64,000 nt of DNA from CBDDLD01 sp965250025. GTDB lineage: Bacteria > Bacteroidota > Bacteroidia > Flavobacteriales > Flavobacteriaceae. Below are positions 17,825-25,920 of this stretch, piece by piece. The DNA lies in NCBI GenBank assembly GCA_965250025.1, contig OZ252283.1:558001-622000 (forward strand), in the 5' to 3' direction. Position 1 is the first letter of the stretch; every line of letters begins with the position of its first letter. The notes below the pieces were generated by a model, which was not told the DNA's origin, ran no database searches, and saw only the letters and a program-made list of their open reading frames with translations. The position numbers and the translations under genes are program-made.

Positions 17825-18199
17825 ATGGCAAGAATTGCAGGTGTAGACATACCAAAACAAAAAAGAGGAGTAATCTCTTTAACTTATATCTATGGAATAG
17901 GTAGAAGTAGAGCAAAAGAAATTTTAGCTACAGCTAAAGTTGATGAAAGCACAAAAGTACAGGACTGGACTGATGACGAAATCGGTAAGATTCGTGAAGC
18001 AGTAGGTACTTATACTATTGAAGGTGAATTACGTTCTGAAACACAATTGAACATTAAGCGTTTAATGGATATCGGATGTTACAGAGGTATTCGTCATAGA
18101 GCTGGATTGCCTTTAAGAGGTCAGCGTACTAAGAACAACTCCAGAACAAGAAAAGGAAGAAGAAAAACAGTTGCTAACAAGAAAAAAGTAACTAAATAA
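17825..18199 (+). CDS. rpsM: 30S ribosomal protein S13
   Basis: 124 residues. MARIAGVDIPKQKRGVISLT, then YIYGIGRSRAKEIL (H2TH domain), GCYRGIRHRAGLPLRGQRTK and a basic tail ending KTVANKKKVTK. S13 sits at the top of the 30S head, touching L5 and the P-site tRNA. It is the first gene of the alpha group. Its leader is the first copy of the 93-bp repeat, which ends directly at the ATG. Confidence 0.98.
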   Translation: MARIAGVDIPKQKRGVISLTYIYGIGRSRAKEILATAKVDESTKVQDWTDDEIGKIREAVGTYTIEGELRSETQLNIKRLMDIGCYRGIRHRAGLPLRGQRTKNNSRTRKGRRKTVANKKKVTK

Positions 18200-18210
18200 T
18201 AACAGACATT

Positions 18211-18303
18211 AGTCATTAGTAATTAGAAGTTAGATGAATCTGTTTGAAATGTAAAAGTTTAGGATTCTAACAACTAAAAGCTAACAACTAGAAACTAAAA
18301 AAT
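18211..18303 (+). repeat. 93-bp leader repeat, copy 2 (before rpsK)
   Basis: Starts 12 nt after the rpsM stop and ends at the base before the rpsK ATG. It differs from copy 1 at three places only (T to A at the 17th base, G to A and A to G near the right end). Non-coding DNA this close to identical, each time placed exactly in front of a ribosomal gene, points to a recent duplication, conversion between the copies, or a shared function. Confidence 0.9.
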
Positions 18304-18687
18304 ATGGCAAAGTCAAGTACTAAAAAACGTAAAGTTATAGTAGATGCAATTGGTGAAGCACACATTTCAGCTTCATTCAACAACATCATTATTTCATTAA
18401 CCAATAAGAAGGGCGATGTAATTTCATGGTCATCTGCTGGTAAAATGGGATTCAGAGGTTCTAAAAAGAACACGCCTTATGCTGCACAGTTAGCTGCTGA
18501 AGATGCTGCTGGTGTTGCAAAAGAAGCAGGCTTAAAGAAAGTAAAAGTTTACGTTAAAGGTCCTGGAAATGGTAGAGAATCTGCCATCAGATCTATACAC
18601 AACTCTGGAATCGAAGTTTCAGAAATCATAGATGTAACTCCATTACCACATAACGGTTGTCGTCCTCCAAAGAGACGTCGCGTATAA
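18304..18687 (+). CDS. rpsK: 30S ribosomal protein S11
   Basis: 127 residues. IGEAHISASFNNIIISLTNK, then GFRGSKKNTPYAAQLAAEDA and the C-terminal DVTPLPHNGCRPPKRRRV are diagnostic. S11 forms the platform of the 30S subunit and contacts the mRNA near the E site. Its leader is the second 93-bp repeat copy. A hairpin with T-run follows its stop codon. Confidence 0.99.
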   Translation: MAKSSTKKRKVIVDAIGEAHISASFNNIIISLTNKKGDVISWSSAGKMGFRGSKKNTPYAAQLAAEDAAGVAKEAGLKKVKVYVKGPGNGRESAIRSIHNSGIEVSEIIDVTPLPHNGCRPPKRRRV

Positions 18688-18704
18688 TTATTGAGATATA
18701 TAAG

Positions 18705-18743
18705 AGTTAATATCAAATCTAATGTATTTGATATTAACTTTTT
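18705..18743 (+). terminator. Long perfect hairpin after rpsK, terminator or attenuator
   Basis: AGTTAATATCAAA (18705-18717) and TTTGATATTAACT (18727-18739) form a perfect 13-bp stem around a 9-nt loop, followed by a T-run. It should stop or reduce transcription between rpsK and rpsD. The stem is AT-rich, so it is weaker than its length suggests. Its 3' arm contains the TTTG that could be the -33 box of the next promoter. Confidence 0.65.
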
Positions 18744-18754
18744 ATGTATTTTTG
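18727..18754 (+). promoter_or_regulatory. Candidate promoter for rpsD-rpoA-rplQ
   Basis: TATTTTTG at 18747-18754 matches the -7 consensus TAnnTTTG. A TTTG lies at 18727-18730, but the spacer is 16 bp and not 19, so the -33 match is imperfect. The roughly 100-nt leader to rpsD is much longer than other gaps in the cluster, which fits a separate transcript start. Confidence 0.5.
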
Positions 18755-18852
18755 CACACTGAAAAATTAAAACAAGTATCAACGAGAGACTAACGATATA
18801 GAAGGATAAGCTTAAGACCTTAATTCTATATTACTCTCAAAACAAATTAGAA

Positions 18853-19458
18853 ATGGCAAGATATACTGGTCCTAAAACTAAAATAGCTCGTAAATTCGGA
18901 CAAGCTATTTTCGGAGATGATAAAGCTTTTGAAAAAAGAAATTATCCTCCGGGTCAACACGGAAACAATAGAAGACGTGGAAAAAAATCTGAATATGCAA
19001 TCCAGTTAATGGAAAAGCAAAAAGCAAAATATACTTATGGTGTATTAGAGCGTCAATTCAGAAACATGTTCAAAAAAGCAACAGCAGCACAAGGTATTAC
19101 TGGTGAAGTATTATTACAATTATGTGAATCGCGTTTAGATAACGTAGTTTACAGAATGGGAATAGCACCTACAAGAAGTGCGGCAAGACAATTAGTTTCT
19201 CACAGACACATTACTGTAAATGGAGAGAAAGTAAATATCCCGTCATACAGCTTAAAAGCAGGCGATGTTGTTGGAGTAAGAGAGAAATCAAAATCTTTGG
19301 AAGCTATTCAAAACTCATTAGCAAATGCTAGTAATGTTTACGAATGGATTACTTGGAATAGCGATACTATGGAAGGTACTTATGTAGCTGTTCCTGCCAG
19401 AATCCAAATTCCAGAACAGATCAACGAACAGTTCATCGTCGAATTATATTCTAAATAA
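18853..19458 (+). CDS. rpsD: 30S ribosomal protein S4
   Basis: 201 residues. The N-terminal domain (MARYTGPKTKIARKFGQAIF) has no zinc-binding cysteines. The S4 RNA-binding domain is near residues 90-160 (LCESRLDNVVYRMGIAPTRS and SHRHITVNGEKVNIPSYSLK). S4 initiates 30S body assembly; in E. coli it also represses the alpha operon by binding the mRNA leader of rpsM. Here a hairpin and a probable own promoter separate it from rpsK. Confidence 0.98.
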   Translation: MARYTGPKTKIARKFGQAIFGDDKAFEKRNYPPGQHGNNRRRGKKSEYAIQLMEKQKAKYTYGVLERQFRNMFKKATAAQGITGEVLLQLCESRLDNVVYRMGIAPTRSAARQLVSHRHITVNGEKVNIPSYSLKAGDVVGVREKSKSLEAIQNSLANASNVYEWITWNSDTMEGTYVAVPARIQIPEQINEQFIVELYSK

Positions 19459-19551
19459 TAAACTAATCATATTGGGATTTAGCCAAAGGGTTTATAGTCT
19501 TCTTCACACTTGTAGACCGCGCAACTAAATAACAATTAAAACGAAGACAAC

Positions 19552-20544
19552 ATGGCAATATTAAATTTTCAGAAGCCCGACAAAGTAATCATGATTGATT
19601 CTACTGATTTTGAAGGTAAGTTTGAATTCAGACCTTTAGAACCAGGATACGGATTAACAGTAGGTAATGCCCTTAGAAGAGTTTTATTATCTTCTTTAGA
19701 AGGTTTTGCAATTACATCTGTTAGAATAGAAGGTGTAGATCATGAATTTTCTACAATTGCAGGCGTAGTTGAAGATGTTACTGAAATGATCTTAAACTTA
19801 AAGCAAGTTAACTTTAAGCGTCAGATCGATGAGATTGATAATGAAACTGTAACCATTTCAATTTCTGGACAAGAGCAAATTACTGCAGGAGATTTTCAAA
19901 AATTTATCTCAGGATTCCAGGTATTAAACACAGATTTAGTTATTTGTAACCTAGATCCAAAGGTAAACATCAACATGGAATTGACTATTGAAAAAGGTAG
20001 AGGGTATGTGCCAGCAGAAGAGAACAAAAAAGCCTCTGCGCCAATGGCAACTATCTTTACAGATTCAATATACACACCAATAAAAAATGTTAAGTATAGT
20101 ATCGAGAACTATCGTGTAGAACAAAAAACAGACTACGAAAAACTAGTATTCGAAATTATTACTGACGGATCAATAAATCCTAAAGATGCTTTAACTGAAG
20201 CAGCTAAAATCTTAATCCATCACTTTATGTTATTCTCAGATGAGCGTATTACTCTTGAAGCTGATGAGATCGCACAAACAGAAACTTATGATGAAGAGTC
20301 ACTTCACATGAGACAATTATTGAAAACCAAATTGGTAGATATGGACCTTTCTGTACGTGCTTTAAATTGTTTAAAAGCTGCAGAAGTAGATACATTAGGA
20401 GATCTAGTATCATTCAACAAAAATGATTTAATGAAATTCAGAAACTTTGGTAAAAAATCATTAACAGAGCTTGAAGAGCTTGTAAATGTTAAAGGACTAA
20501 ATTTCGGAATGGATTTAAGCAAATATAAATTAGATAAAGACTAA
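19552..20544 (+). CDS. rpoA: DNA-directed RNA polymerase alpha subunit
   Basis: 330 residues. The N-terminal dimerisation domain contains EPGYGLTVGNALRRVLLSSL and EGVDHEFSTIAGVVEDVTEM. The C-terminal domain has the helix-hairpin-helix LSVRALNCLKAAEVDTLGDL and FRNFGKKSLTELEEL, which contacts DNA and activators. It assembles with beta, beta' and omega. It lies 93 nt after rpsD; that gap (19459-19551) shows partial self-complementarity but no clear promoter. Confidence 0.99.
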   Translation: MAILNFQKPDKVIMIDSTDFEGKFEFRPLEPGYGLTVGNALRRVLLSSLEGFAITSVRIEGVDHEFSTIAGVVEDVTEMILNLKQVNFKRQIDEIDNETVTISISGQEQITAGDFQKFISGFQVLNTDLVICNLDPKVNINMELTIEKGRGYVPAEENKKASAPMATIFTDSIYTPIKNVKYSIENYRVEQKTDYEKLVFEIITDGSINPKDALTEAAKILIHHFMLFSDERITLEADEIAQTETYDEESLHMRQLLKTKLVDMDLSVRALNCLKAAEVDTLGDLVSFNKNDLMKFRNFGKKSLTELEELVNVKGLNFGMDLSKYKLDKD

Positions 20545-20555
20545 CACGTCATAGT

Positions 20556-20582
20556 TTGCTCCTCTATAGAGAGTAGAAGCAA
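20556..20582 (+). other. Imperfect stem-loop between rpoA and rplQ
   Basis: TTGCT (20556-20560) faces AGCAA (20578-20582), with the inner palindrome CTCTATAGAG between them. It lies in the 61-nt gap before rplQ. Possible mRNA processing or regulatory structure; no T-run follows, so it is not a terminator. Confidence 0.3.
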
Positions 20583-20605
20583 GATGATGGTTAAAACAAA
20601 GAGTC

Positions 20606-21085
20606 ATGAGACACGGAAAAAAATTCAATCACTTAGGTAGAAAGACTGCACATAGAAAAGCAATGTTAGCTAATATGGCATGTTCTTTAATAGAGCACAA
20701 ACGTATTAATACTACTGTTGCTAAAGCAAAAGCTCTAAAGCAGTTTATAGAACCAATGATTACAAAATCTAAAGAAGATACAACGCATAACAGACGTATC
20801 GTATTTTCAAGATTAAGACAGAAAGAAGCAGTTGCTGAATTATTCAGAGATGTTGCAGCCAAAGTTGGAGATCGACCAGGAGGTTACACACGTATTATCA
20901 AGTTGGGTAACAGGTTAGGTGACAACGCTGATATGGCCATGATTGAGTTAGTAGATTATAATGAGTTGTATAATGCAGGCAAGCCAGCTAAGAAGTCTAC
21001 ACGTAGAAGTCGACGTGGAAAAGGAGCCAAAGCGGCAGCCGCTGTAGCAGCTACAGAAACTAAAGCGACTAACGAAGAAGAATAA
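20606..21085 (+). CDS. rplQ: 50S ribosomal protein L17
   Basis: 159 residues. The core MRHGKKFNHLGRKTAHRKAM through RPGGYTRIIKLGNRLGDNAD is standard L17. An added C-terminal tail of about 35 residues, rich in Lys, Arg, Ala and ending in acidic residues (ATETKATNEEE), makes it longer than the roughly 120-residue E. coli protein; such tails are common in Bacteroidota. Last gene of the ribosomal cluster, closed by a strong terminator at 21111. Confidence 0.98.
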   Translation: MRHGKKFNHLGRKTAHRKAMLANMACSLIEHKRINTTVAKAKALKQFIEPMITKSKEDTTHNRRIVFSRLRQKEAVAELFRDVAAKVGDRPGGYTRIIKLGNRLGDNADMAMIELVDYNELYNAGKPAKKSTRRSRRGKGAKAAAAVAATETKATNEEE

Positions 21086-21110
21086 ATGTTAATAAGCATT
21101 AATAAATATA

Positions 21111-21144
21111 AAGGATAAACTGTTTCAGTTTATCCTTTTTTTTT
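21111..21144 (+). terminator. Intrinsic terminator after rplQ
   Basis: AAGGATAAACTG (21111-21122) and CAGTTTATCCTT (21126-21137) form a perfect 12-bp stem with a 3-nt loop, then a run of T. It ends the ribosomal cluster. Confidence 0.93.
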
Positions 21145-21206
21145 GGAATTTTGCGAAACCGAGATTTTAAGCTGAGACTTAAAAGATCAAAAACAATAGG
21201 TAATTC

Positions 21207-22310
21207 ATGAAATACACACAACGAAAAAAGGCATTAGTTTTATTAGCTGACGGTACTATTTTTTATGGTAAGTCTATAGGCAAAGAAGGAACAGCATTTG
21301 GAGAAGTTTGTTTTAATACAGGAACTACAGGTTATCAGGAGATATTTACTGATCCATCTTATTATGGACAATTAATGGTCACTACCAATGCACATATAGG
21401 AAACTATGGAACTTTGGGAGAGGAAGTAGAATCCGATTCTGTTAAGATCGCTGGATTGATCTGTAGAAATTTTAGTTTTGATTATTCCAGACCGGCAGCA
21501 GACGCTTCATTACAGGATTTTTTCGAGAAGCATAACACATTAGCCATATCGGATGTAGATACTAGAGCATTGGTAAGCTATATTAGAGAAAATGGCGCTA
21601 TGAATGCAGTGATTTCTACAGAGGTAGACGACATTGATAAACTAAAGAAGCAACTGGCTGAAGTACCTTCAATGCATGGTTTAGAGTTGGCCTCTAAAGT
21701 ATCTACCAAAACACCATATTATTTTGGAAACGAGAATGCTAAATACAAAATAGCTGCCTTAGACATAGGCATTAAGAAGAATATACTAAGAAATCTGGCA
21801 AAACGAGATGCTTACATAAAAGTATTTCCATACAATGCTAAGTTTGAGGATTTGGAAAACTGGAATCCGGATGGATATTTTTTATCTAATGGCCCTGGAG
21901 ACCCGGAACCATTAGTTGAGGCTCAAGCCGTAGCAAAAGAAATTATTGATAGAGATTTACCACTTTTCGGAATATGTTTGGGCCATCAGGTTATAGCATT
22001 GGCTAATGGTATATCAACTTACAAAATGCACAATGGTCATAGAGGCATTAACCATCCGGTTAAAAATTTAGAAACAGGAAGAGGAGAGATCACATCACAA
22101 AACCATGGGTTTGCCATAAGCAGAGAAGATACAGAATCCAATCCGGAAGTGGAAATAACTCATGTTCATCTTAACGACAATACAGTAGCAGGAATCAAAT
22201 TGAAAAATAAAAATTGTTTCTCAGTACAATACCATCCGGAAGCAAGTCCGGGACCCCACGATTCCATGTATTTGTTTGATCAATTTATAGCGAATATTGA
22301 AAAAGCATAA
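21207..22310 (+). CDS. carA: Carbamoyl-phosphate synthase small (glutaminase) subunit
   Basis: 367 residues. The N-terminal CPSase small-chain domain has GEVCFNTGTTGYQEIFTDPS. The C-terminal class I glutamine amidotransferase has the nucleophile Cys in FGICLGHQVIALANG and the His-Glu pair in QYHPEASPGPHDS. It releases ammonia from glutamine for carbamoyl phosphate, feeding pyrimidine and arginine synthesis (pyrE lies at 38368). carB is not in the window, so the large subunit is encoded elsewhere. Terminators on both sides make it a single-gene unit. Confidence 0.97.
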   Translation: MKYTQRKKALVLLADGTIFYGKSIGKEGTAFGEVCFNTGTTGYQEIFTDPSYYGQLMVTTNAHIGNYGTLGEEVESDSVKIAGLICRNFSFDYSRPAADASLQDFFEKHNTLAISDVDTRALVSYIRENGAMNAVISTEVDDIDKLKKQLAEVPSMHGLELASKVSTKTPYYFGNENAKYKIAALDIGIKKNILRNLAKRDAYIKVFPYNAKFEDLENWNPDGYFLSNGPGDPEPLVEAQAVAKEIIDRDLPLFGICLGHQVIALANGISTYKMHNGHRGINHPVKNLETGRGEITSQNHGFAISREDTESNPEVEITHVHLNDNTVAGIKLKNKNCFSVQYHPEASPGPHDSMYLFDQFIANIEKA

Positions 22311-22313
22311 TAG

Positions 22314-22353
22314 AAAAATGGCAATGAAATTAAAGTTTTATTGCCATTTTTTT
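22314..22353 (+). terminator. Intrinsic terminator after carA
   Basis: AAAAATGGCAAT (22314-22325) pairs with ATTGCCATTTTT (22340-22351) and T residues follow. Both A-run and T-run flank the stem, so it could work in either direction. Confidence 0.85.
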
Positions 22354-22425
22354 GTTCCGAAAACATTATCGTAAATATTAATCGCAATAATGCTAAAAGC
22401 ACTAACAGAACGGTAGAGTTTTTCG

Positions 22426-22433
22426 TAAATTTG
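22426..22433 (+). promoter_or_regulatory. Candidate -7 element for eno
   Basis: TAAATTTG matches TAnnTTTG and lies 32 nt before the eno ATG. At the 19-bp position upstream there is TAAC rather than TTTG, so only half of the promoter is recognisable. Confidence 0.4.
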
Positions 22434-22465
22434 ATAAGGTAAAACACTAATTTAAATACAATAAA

Positions 22466-23755
22466 ATGAGTATCATCATTAACATTCATGCACGACAAAT
22501 TTTAGACTCAAGAGGGAATCCAACAGTAGAGGTAGATGTTTTAACAGAAAATGGTATTATGGGTAGAGCAGCAGTACCATCAGGAGCGTCTACAGGAGAA
22601 CACGAGGCTGTAGAATTAAGAGATGGTGGCGATGCATATATGGGAAAAGGCGTGTTTAAGGCCGTGGAAAATGTGAATAGTATTATCGCTCAGGAGTTGC
22701 TAGGAGTTTCTGTATTTGAGCAGAATATGATCGATCAACTCATGATAGAACTGGATGGTACAAATAATAAGGGAAATCTTGGTGCCAATGCAATTTTGGG
22801 AGTCTCTCTCGCTGTTGCTAAGGCAGCGGCAAATGAATTAGGTCTGCCATTATATCGTTATGTGGGAGGCGTATCTGCAAATACCTTGCCTGTGCCAATG
22901 ATGAATATTATCAATGGTGGTTCGCATAGTGATGCACCAATAGCTTTCCAAGAGTTTATGGTAATGCCGGTAAAAGCAAAGAATTTTACACATGCGATGC
23001 AGATGGGAACAGAGATCTTTCATAACCTTAAAAAAGTATTACACGACAGAGGACTTAGTACAGCTGTAGGTGATGAAGGTGGTTTTGCACCAACATTAGA
23101 TGGTACAGAAGACGCTTTGGATACCATAGGAAAAGCAGTGGAGAAAGCAGGTTATAAGTTAGGCGATGATGTAATGATTGCCTTAGACTGCGCATCAGCA
23201 GAATTCTATATCGATGGTAAATACGATTATACAAAGTTTGAAGGCGATTCAGGCGTTGTGAGAACGAGCAAAGAACAAGCAGATTATTTAGCAGAGCTGG
23301 CTTCAAAATATCCGATCATATCCATAGAAGATGGTATGGATGAAAACGATTGGGAAGGTTGGAAGTATTTAACAGAAAAGATTGGAGATAAAGTTCAGCT
23401 TGTTGGCGACGATTTATTTGTAACTAATGTAGAACGCTTATCCAGAGGTATAGAAAATGGAATCGGAAATTCGATCTTAATTAAAGTAAATCAAATAGGC
23501 TCCTTAACAGAGACTATTGCTGCAGTTAACATGGCTAAAAATGCAGGATATACCTGTGTTATGTCTCACAGATCAGGAGAAACAGAAGATAATACGATTG
23601 CCGATTTGGCCGTAGCACTCAATACCGGACAAATAAAAACAGGATCGGCTTCACGTAGTGATCGTATGGCGAAATACAATCAATTGCTTCGTATCGAAGA
23701 AGAATTGGCCGATACGGCATACTTTCCTCAAGAGAAAGCTTTTAAAGTGAAATAA
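22466..23755 (+). CDS. eno: Enolase
   Basis: 429 residues, standard. MSIIINIHARQILDSRGNPT at the start, the acid/base Glu in VGDEGGFAPTLDG, the metal-binding IALDCASAEFY and SIEDGMDENDWEGW, the catalytic Lys in LIKVNQIGSLTETI, and the signature SHRSGETEDNTIADLAVALN. It interconverts 2-phosphoglycerate and phosphoenolpyruvate in glycolysis and gluconeogenesis. It is flanked by terminators and so is a separate unit. Confidence 0.99.
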   Translation: MSIIINIHARQILDSRGNPTVEVDVLTENGIMGRAAVPSGASTGEHEAVELRDGGDAYMGKGVFKAVENVNSIIAQELLGVSVFEQNMIDQLMIELDGTNNKGNLGANAILGVSLAVAKAAANELGLPLYRYVGGVSANTLPVPMMNIINGGSHSDAPIAFQEFMVMPVKAKNFTHAMQMGTEIFHNLKKVLHDRGLSTAVGDEGGFAPTLDGTEDALDTIGKAVEKAGYKLGDDVMIALDCASAEFYIDGKYDYTKFEGDSGVVRTSKEQADYLAELASKYPIISIEDGMDENDWEGWKYLTEKIGDKVQLVGDDLFVTNVERLSRGIENGIGNSILIKVNQIGSLTETIAAVNMAKNAGYTCVMSHRSGETEDNTIADLAVALNTGQIKTGSASRSDRMAKYNQLLRIEEELADTAYFPQEKAFKVK

Positions 23756-23782
23756 GTATCATCAGATAAAAATATCTGGATT

Positions 23783-23824
23783 AACCCTTTTAGAGTTTAT
23801 ACTTTAAAAGGGTTTTTATTTTTT
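23783..23824 (+). terminator. Intrinsic terminator after eno
   Basis: AACCCTTTTA (23783-23792) and TAAAAGGGTT (23805-23814) form a 10-bp stem with a 12-nt loop, followed by TTTATTTTTT. Confidence 0.9.
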
Positions 23825-23835
23825 AATCGATCAGC

Positions 23836-23903
23836 GAATTCTAAATCAAACATCATAAATTCTAATTCAATAAAAGTTTCTAAAAACTAAATCTTTACTT
23901 TTA
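23836..23903 (+). promoter_or_regulatory. LytTR-type direct repeats and promoter of the kinase-regulator operon
   Basis: GAATTCTAAATCAA (from 23836) and AAATTCTAATTCAA (from 23857) are direct repeats with a 21-bp period, the spacing used by LytTR regulators, which contact two half-sites two helical turns apart. TACTTTTA at 23896-23903 is a one-mismatch -7 box 60 bp after the start of the first repeat. The GAATTCTAA box and the box-to-TACTTTTA distance recur before the LRR gene at 26700-26767. Confidence 0.6.
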
Positions 23904-23926
23904 ACTTACCTACAGACTTAAAAAAG

Positions 23927-25903
23927 ATGAAAGTAAAAGTAATTTTTTGCCTTATTATATTATTCTCAATAACTGTGAAAGCACAGGTAGAAGTTATTGA
24001 TAGTTTGAACAATGAATTAATTAAAGCCAAAGCTATTGATAAAGCCAGGTTACTGAATAAGATTTCTAATCAGTATAAGTATTCAGACCCCAATCAAATG
24101 GCAAAATACGGAACCAAAGCCTTACAATTTTCTCAGCAAAACAATTACAGGATTGAAGCAGCGAATGCCCATTTGAATATAGGTACGTCTAATATCATTC
24201 TAGGCAATTATAAACAAGCATTAGAAGACTTTTCTTCAGCAAAGCTGATATTTGAAAATCATCAAGATAGCAAAACAAACCCAAAAGAAATCACCCAAGG
24301 TCTTGCACAAGCCTACGGAAGTATGGGAATCGTTTTTTCAGAACAAAGTAATTATGCCAAGGCCCTCTTGTTTTACCTTAAATCTGTTAAGTTATACGAA
24401 GGCTTAAACAATGAAATCAAATGCTCAAGATTGTATAATAACATAGGCGTAGTCTACAAATCGCAAGCATTAGACGATAAGGCACTAGAATACTTTAATA
24501 AGTCTAAAGTTCTTCAGGAAAAGCTAGAAGATCCAAACGTGGGCATTACTTTGACCAATATTGCTAATATTTATCAGAAGCAAGGGCATTATGAAAAAGC
24601 ACTTCAATATTATACCCTAGCAAAAAACAGTTTGGATAATTACCCAAATCCGCGCGCATTAGGTGAGTGGTATAATAATATGGGGTTGTACTATAAATCA
24701 CAAAAGAACTACAAAAAAGCCATTCTGAATTGGAAAAAAGCCATAACTACTTTTGAAGGTTTTGATGATAAATTTGGCCAGTCGGATACCTACCTGTTTT
24801 TAGGACAACTCTATTTTGAGCAAGGGCAATTAGATGAAGCAATAGACGCAACTAACAAAGCATTACGTTTGGCGAAAATCATAAATGTGTTAGATGCTCA
24901 ATCTATTGCAGAAAAGCTATTAAGTGATATTTACAGTAAAATGAACAATTCCGATTTGGCCTTAATACATTTTAAAAAGCATAGTATTATTAAAGACAGT
25001 TTGGTAAATGAAAAAGCCATTAGAAAGTCTATTGAAGCTTCAATGAATTACGAATTTGAAAAGAAAGAGTTGCTCCAAAAAGAAGAAAATGAAAAGAAAG
25101 AATTGCTAATGCAACAAGAGACAAAAAGTACCCAAACGAAATTTCTTTTTGGGACACTTATACTGTTTTTATTATTTGGAATGGGGTTTTTAGTTTATAA
25201 CAGAACACAGCTAAAAAAGAGATTAACACTTCAGAAAGAGTTAGCAGAATATGAACAAAAAGCATTACACTTACAAATGAATCCTCATTTCGTATTTAAT
25301 TGTCTAGGTTCCATATCAAGTTTTATAGTTCAAAATGGTACAGACTCGGCAATTAAATACTTATCTAAATTTTCCAAATTGATGCGGTTAACTTTAGAGT
25401 ATTCTAAAGAATCACTTATTCCTATAGATAAAGAAATGGAAAGTCTACAGAACTATCTGGAGTTAGAGCAACTGCGTTTTGATCATGGATTTGATTTCAG
25501 TATTACCAAAGATAAAGACATAGAAGATGATGTAGCTTTACCACCATTATTGGTACAACCGTTTGTAGAAAATGCCATTATACACGGTATAATTCCTAAA
25601 AAGAGCAAAGGTCATGTAAGTGTGGATTTTTCATTAAGAGATGATGCCTTAATGTGTATAATTGTAGATGATGGTATGGGCATTACAACTTCAAAAAAAA
25701 ATAAAGAGCATTCTGTTGTAGCACATAAATCAATGGCATTAGATATTATAAAAAAACGTCTTGAGATGATCTCTTCCTCCACATCTCAGGAAGCAACAGT
25801 AACTTTAAATGAAATAAACAATAATGGTGAGGTACGAGGCACTAAAGTAGCGTTGAAATTGCCATTACAGTATTTAGAAACCCGAACAACAGTAAGTGTT
25901 TAA
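23927..25903 (+). CDS. TPR-domain sensor histidine kinase, LytS/YehU type
   Basis: 658 residues. Signal peptide (residues 1-20, ending TVKAQ), then a periplasmic region of about six TPR-like repeats (LYNNIGVVYKSQALDDKALE, GEWYNNMGLYYKSQKNYKKA), a Lys/Glu-rich coiled coil, a membrane segment at about 406-424, and a cytoplasmic His_kinase domain. The phosphorylated His is H454 in QMNPHFVFNCLGSI; the ATP-binding lid has VQPFVENAIIHGI and VDDGMGI. It should phosphorylate the LytTR regulator encoded 17 nt downstream. The signal is unknown; TPRs suggest protein or peptide binding in the periplasm. It likely controls its own operon through the repeats at 23836. Confidence 0.92.
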   Translation: MKVKVIFCLIILFSITVKAQVEVIDSLNNELIKAKAIDKARLLNKISNQYKYSDPNQMAKYGTKALQFSQQNNYRIEAANAHLNIGTSNIILGNYKQALEDFSSAKLIFENHQDSKTNPKEITQGLAQAYGSMGIVFSEQSNYAKALLFYLKSVKLYEGLNNEIKCSRLYNNIGVVYKSQALDDKALEYFNKSKVLQEKLEDPNVGITLTNIANIYQKQGHYEKALQYYTLAKNSLDNYPNPRALGEWYNNMGLYYKSQKNYKKAILNWKKAITTFEGFDDKFGQSDTYLFLGQLYFEQGQLDEAIDATNKALRLAKIINVLDAQSIAEKLLSDIYSKMNNSDLALIHFKKHSIIKDSLVNEKAIRKSIEASMNYEFEKKELLQKEENEKKELLMQQETKSTQTKFLFGTLILFLLFGMGFLVYNRTQLKKRLTLQKELAEYEQKALHLQMNPHFVFNCLGSISSFIVQNGTDSAIKYLSKFSKLMRLTLEYSKESLIPIDKEMESLQNYLELEQLRFDHGFDFSITKDKDIEDDVALPPLLVQPFVENAIIHGIIPKKSKGHVSVDFSLRDDALMCIIVDDGMGITTSKKNKEHSVVAHKSMALDIIKKRLEMISSSTSQEATVTLNEINNNGEVRGTKVALKLPLQYLETRTTVSV

Positions 25904-25920
25904 TTTAATAGTTTCAGAAA

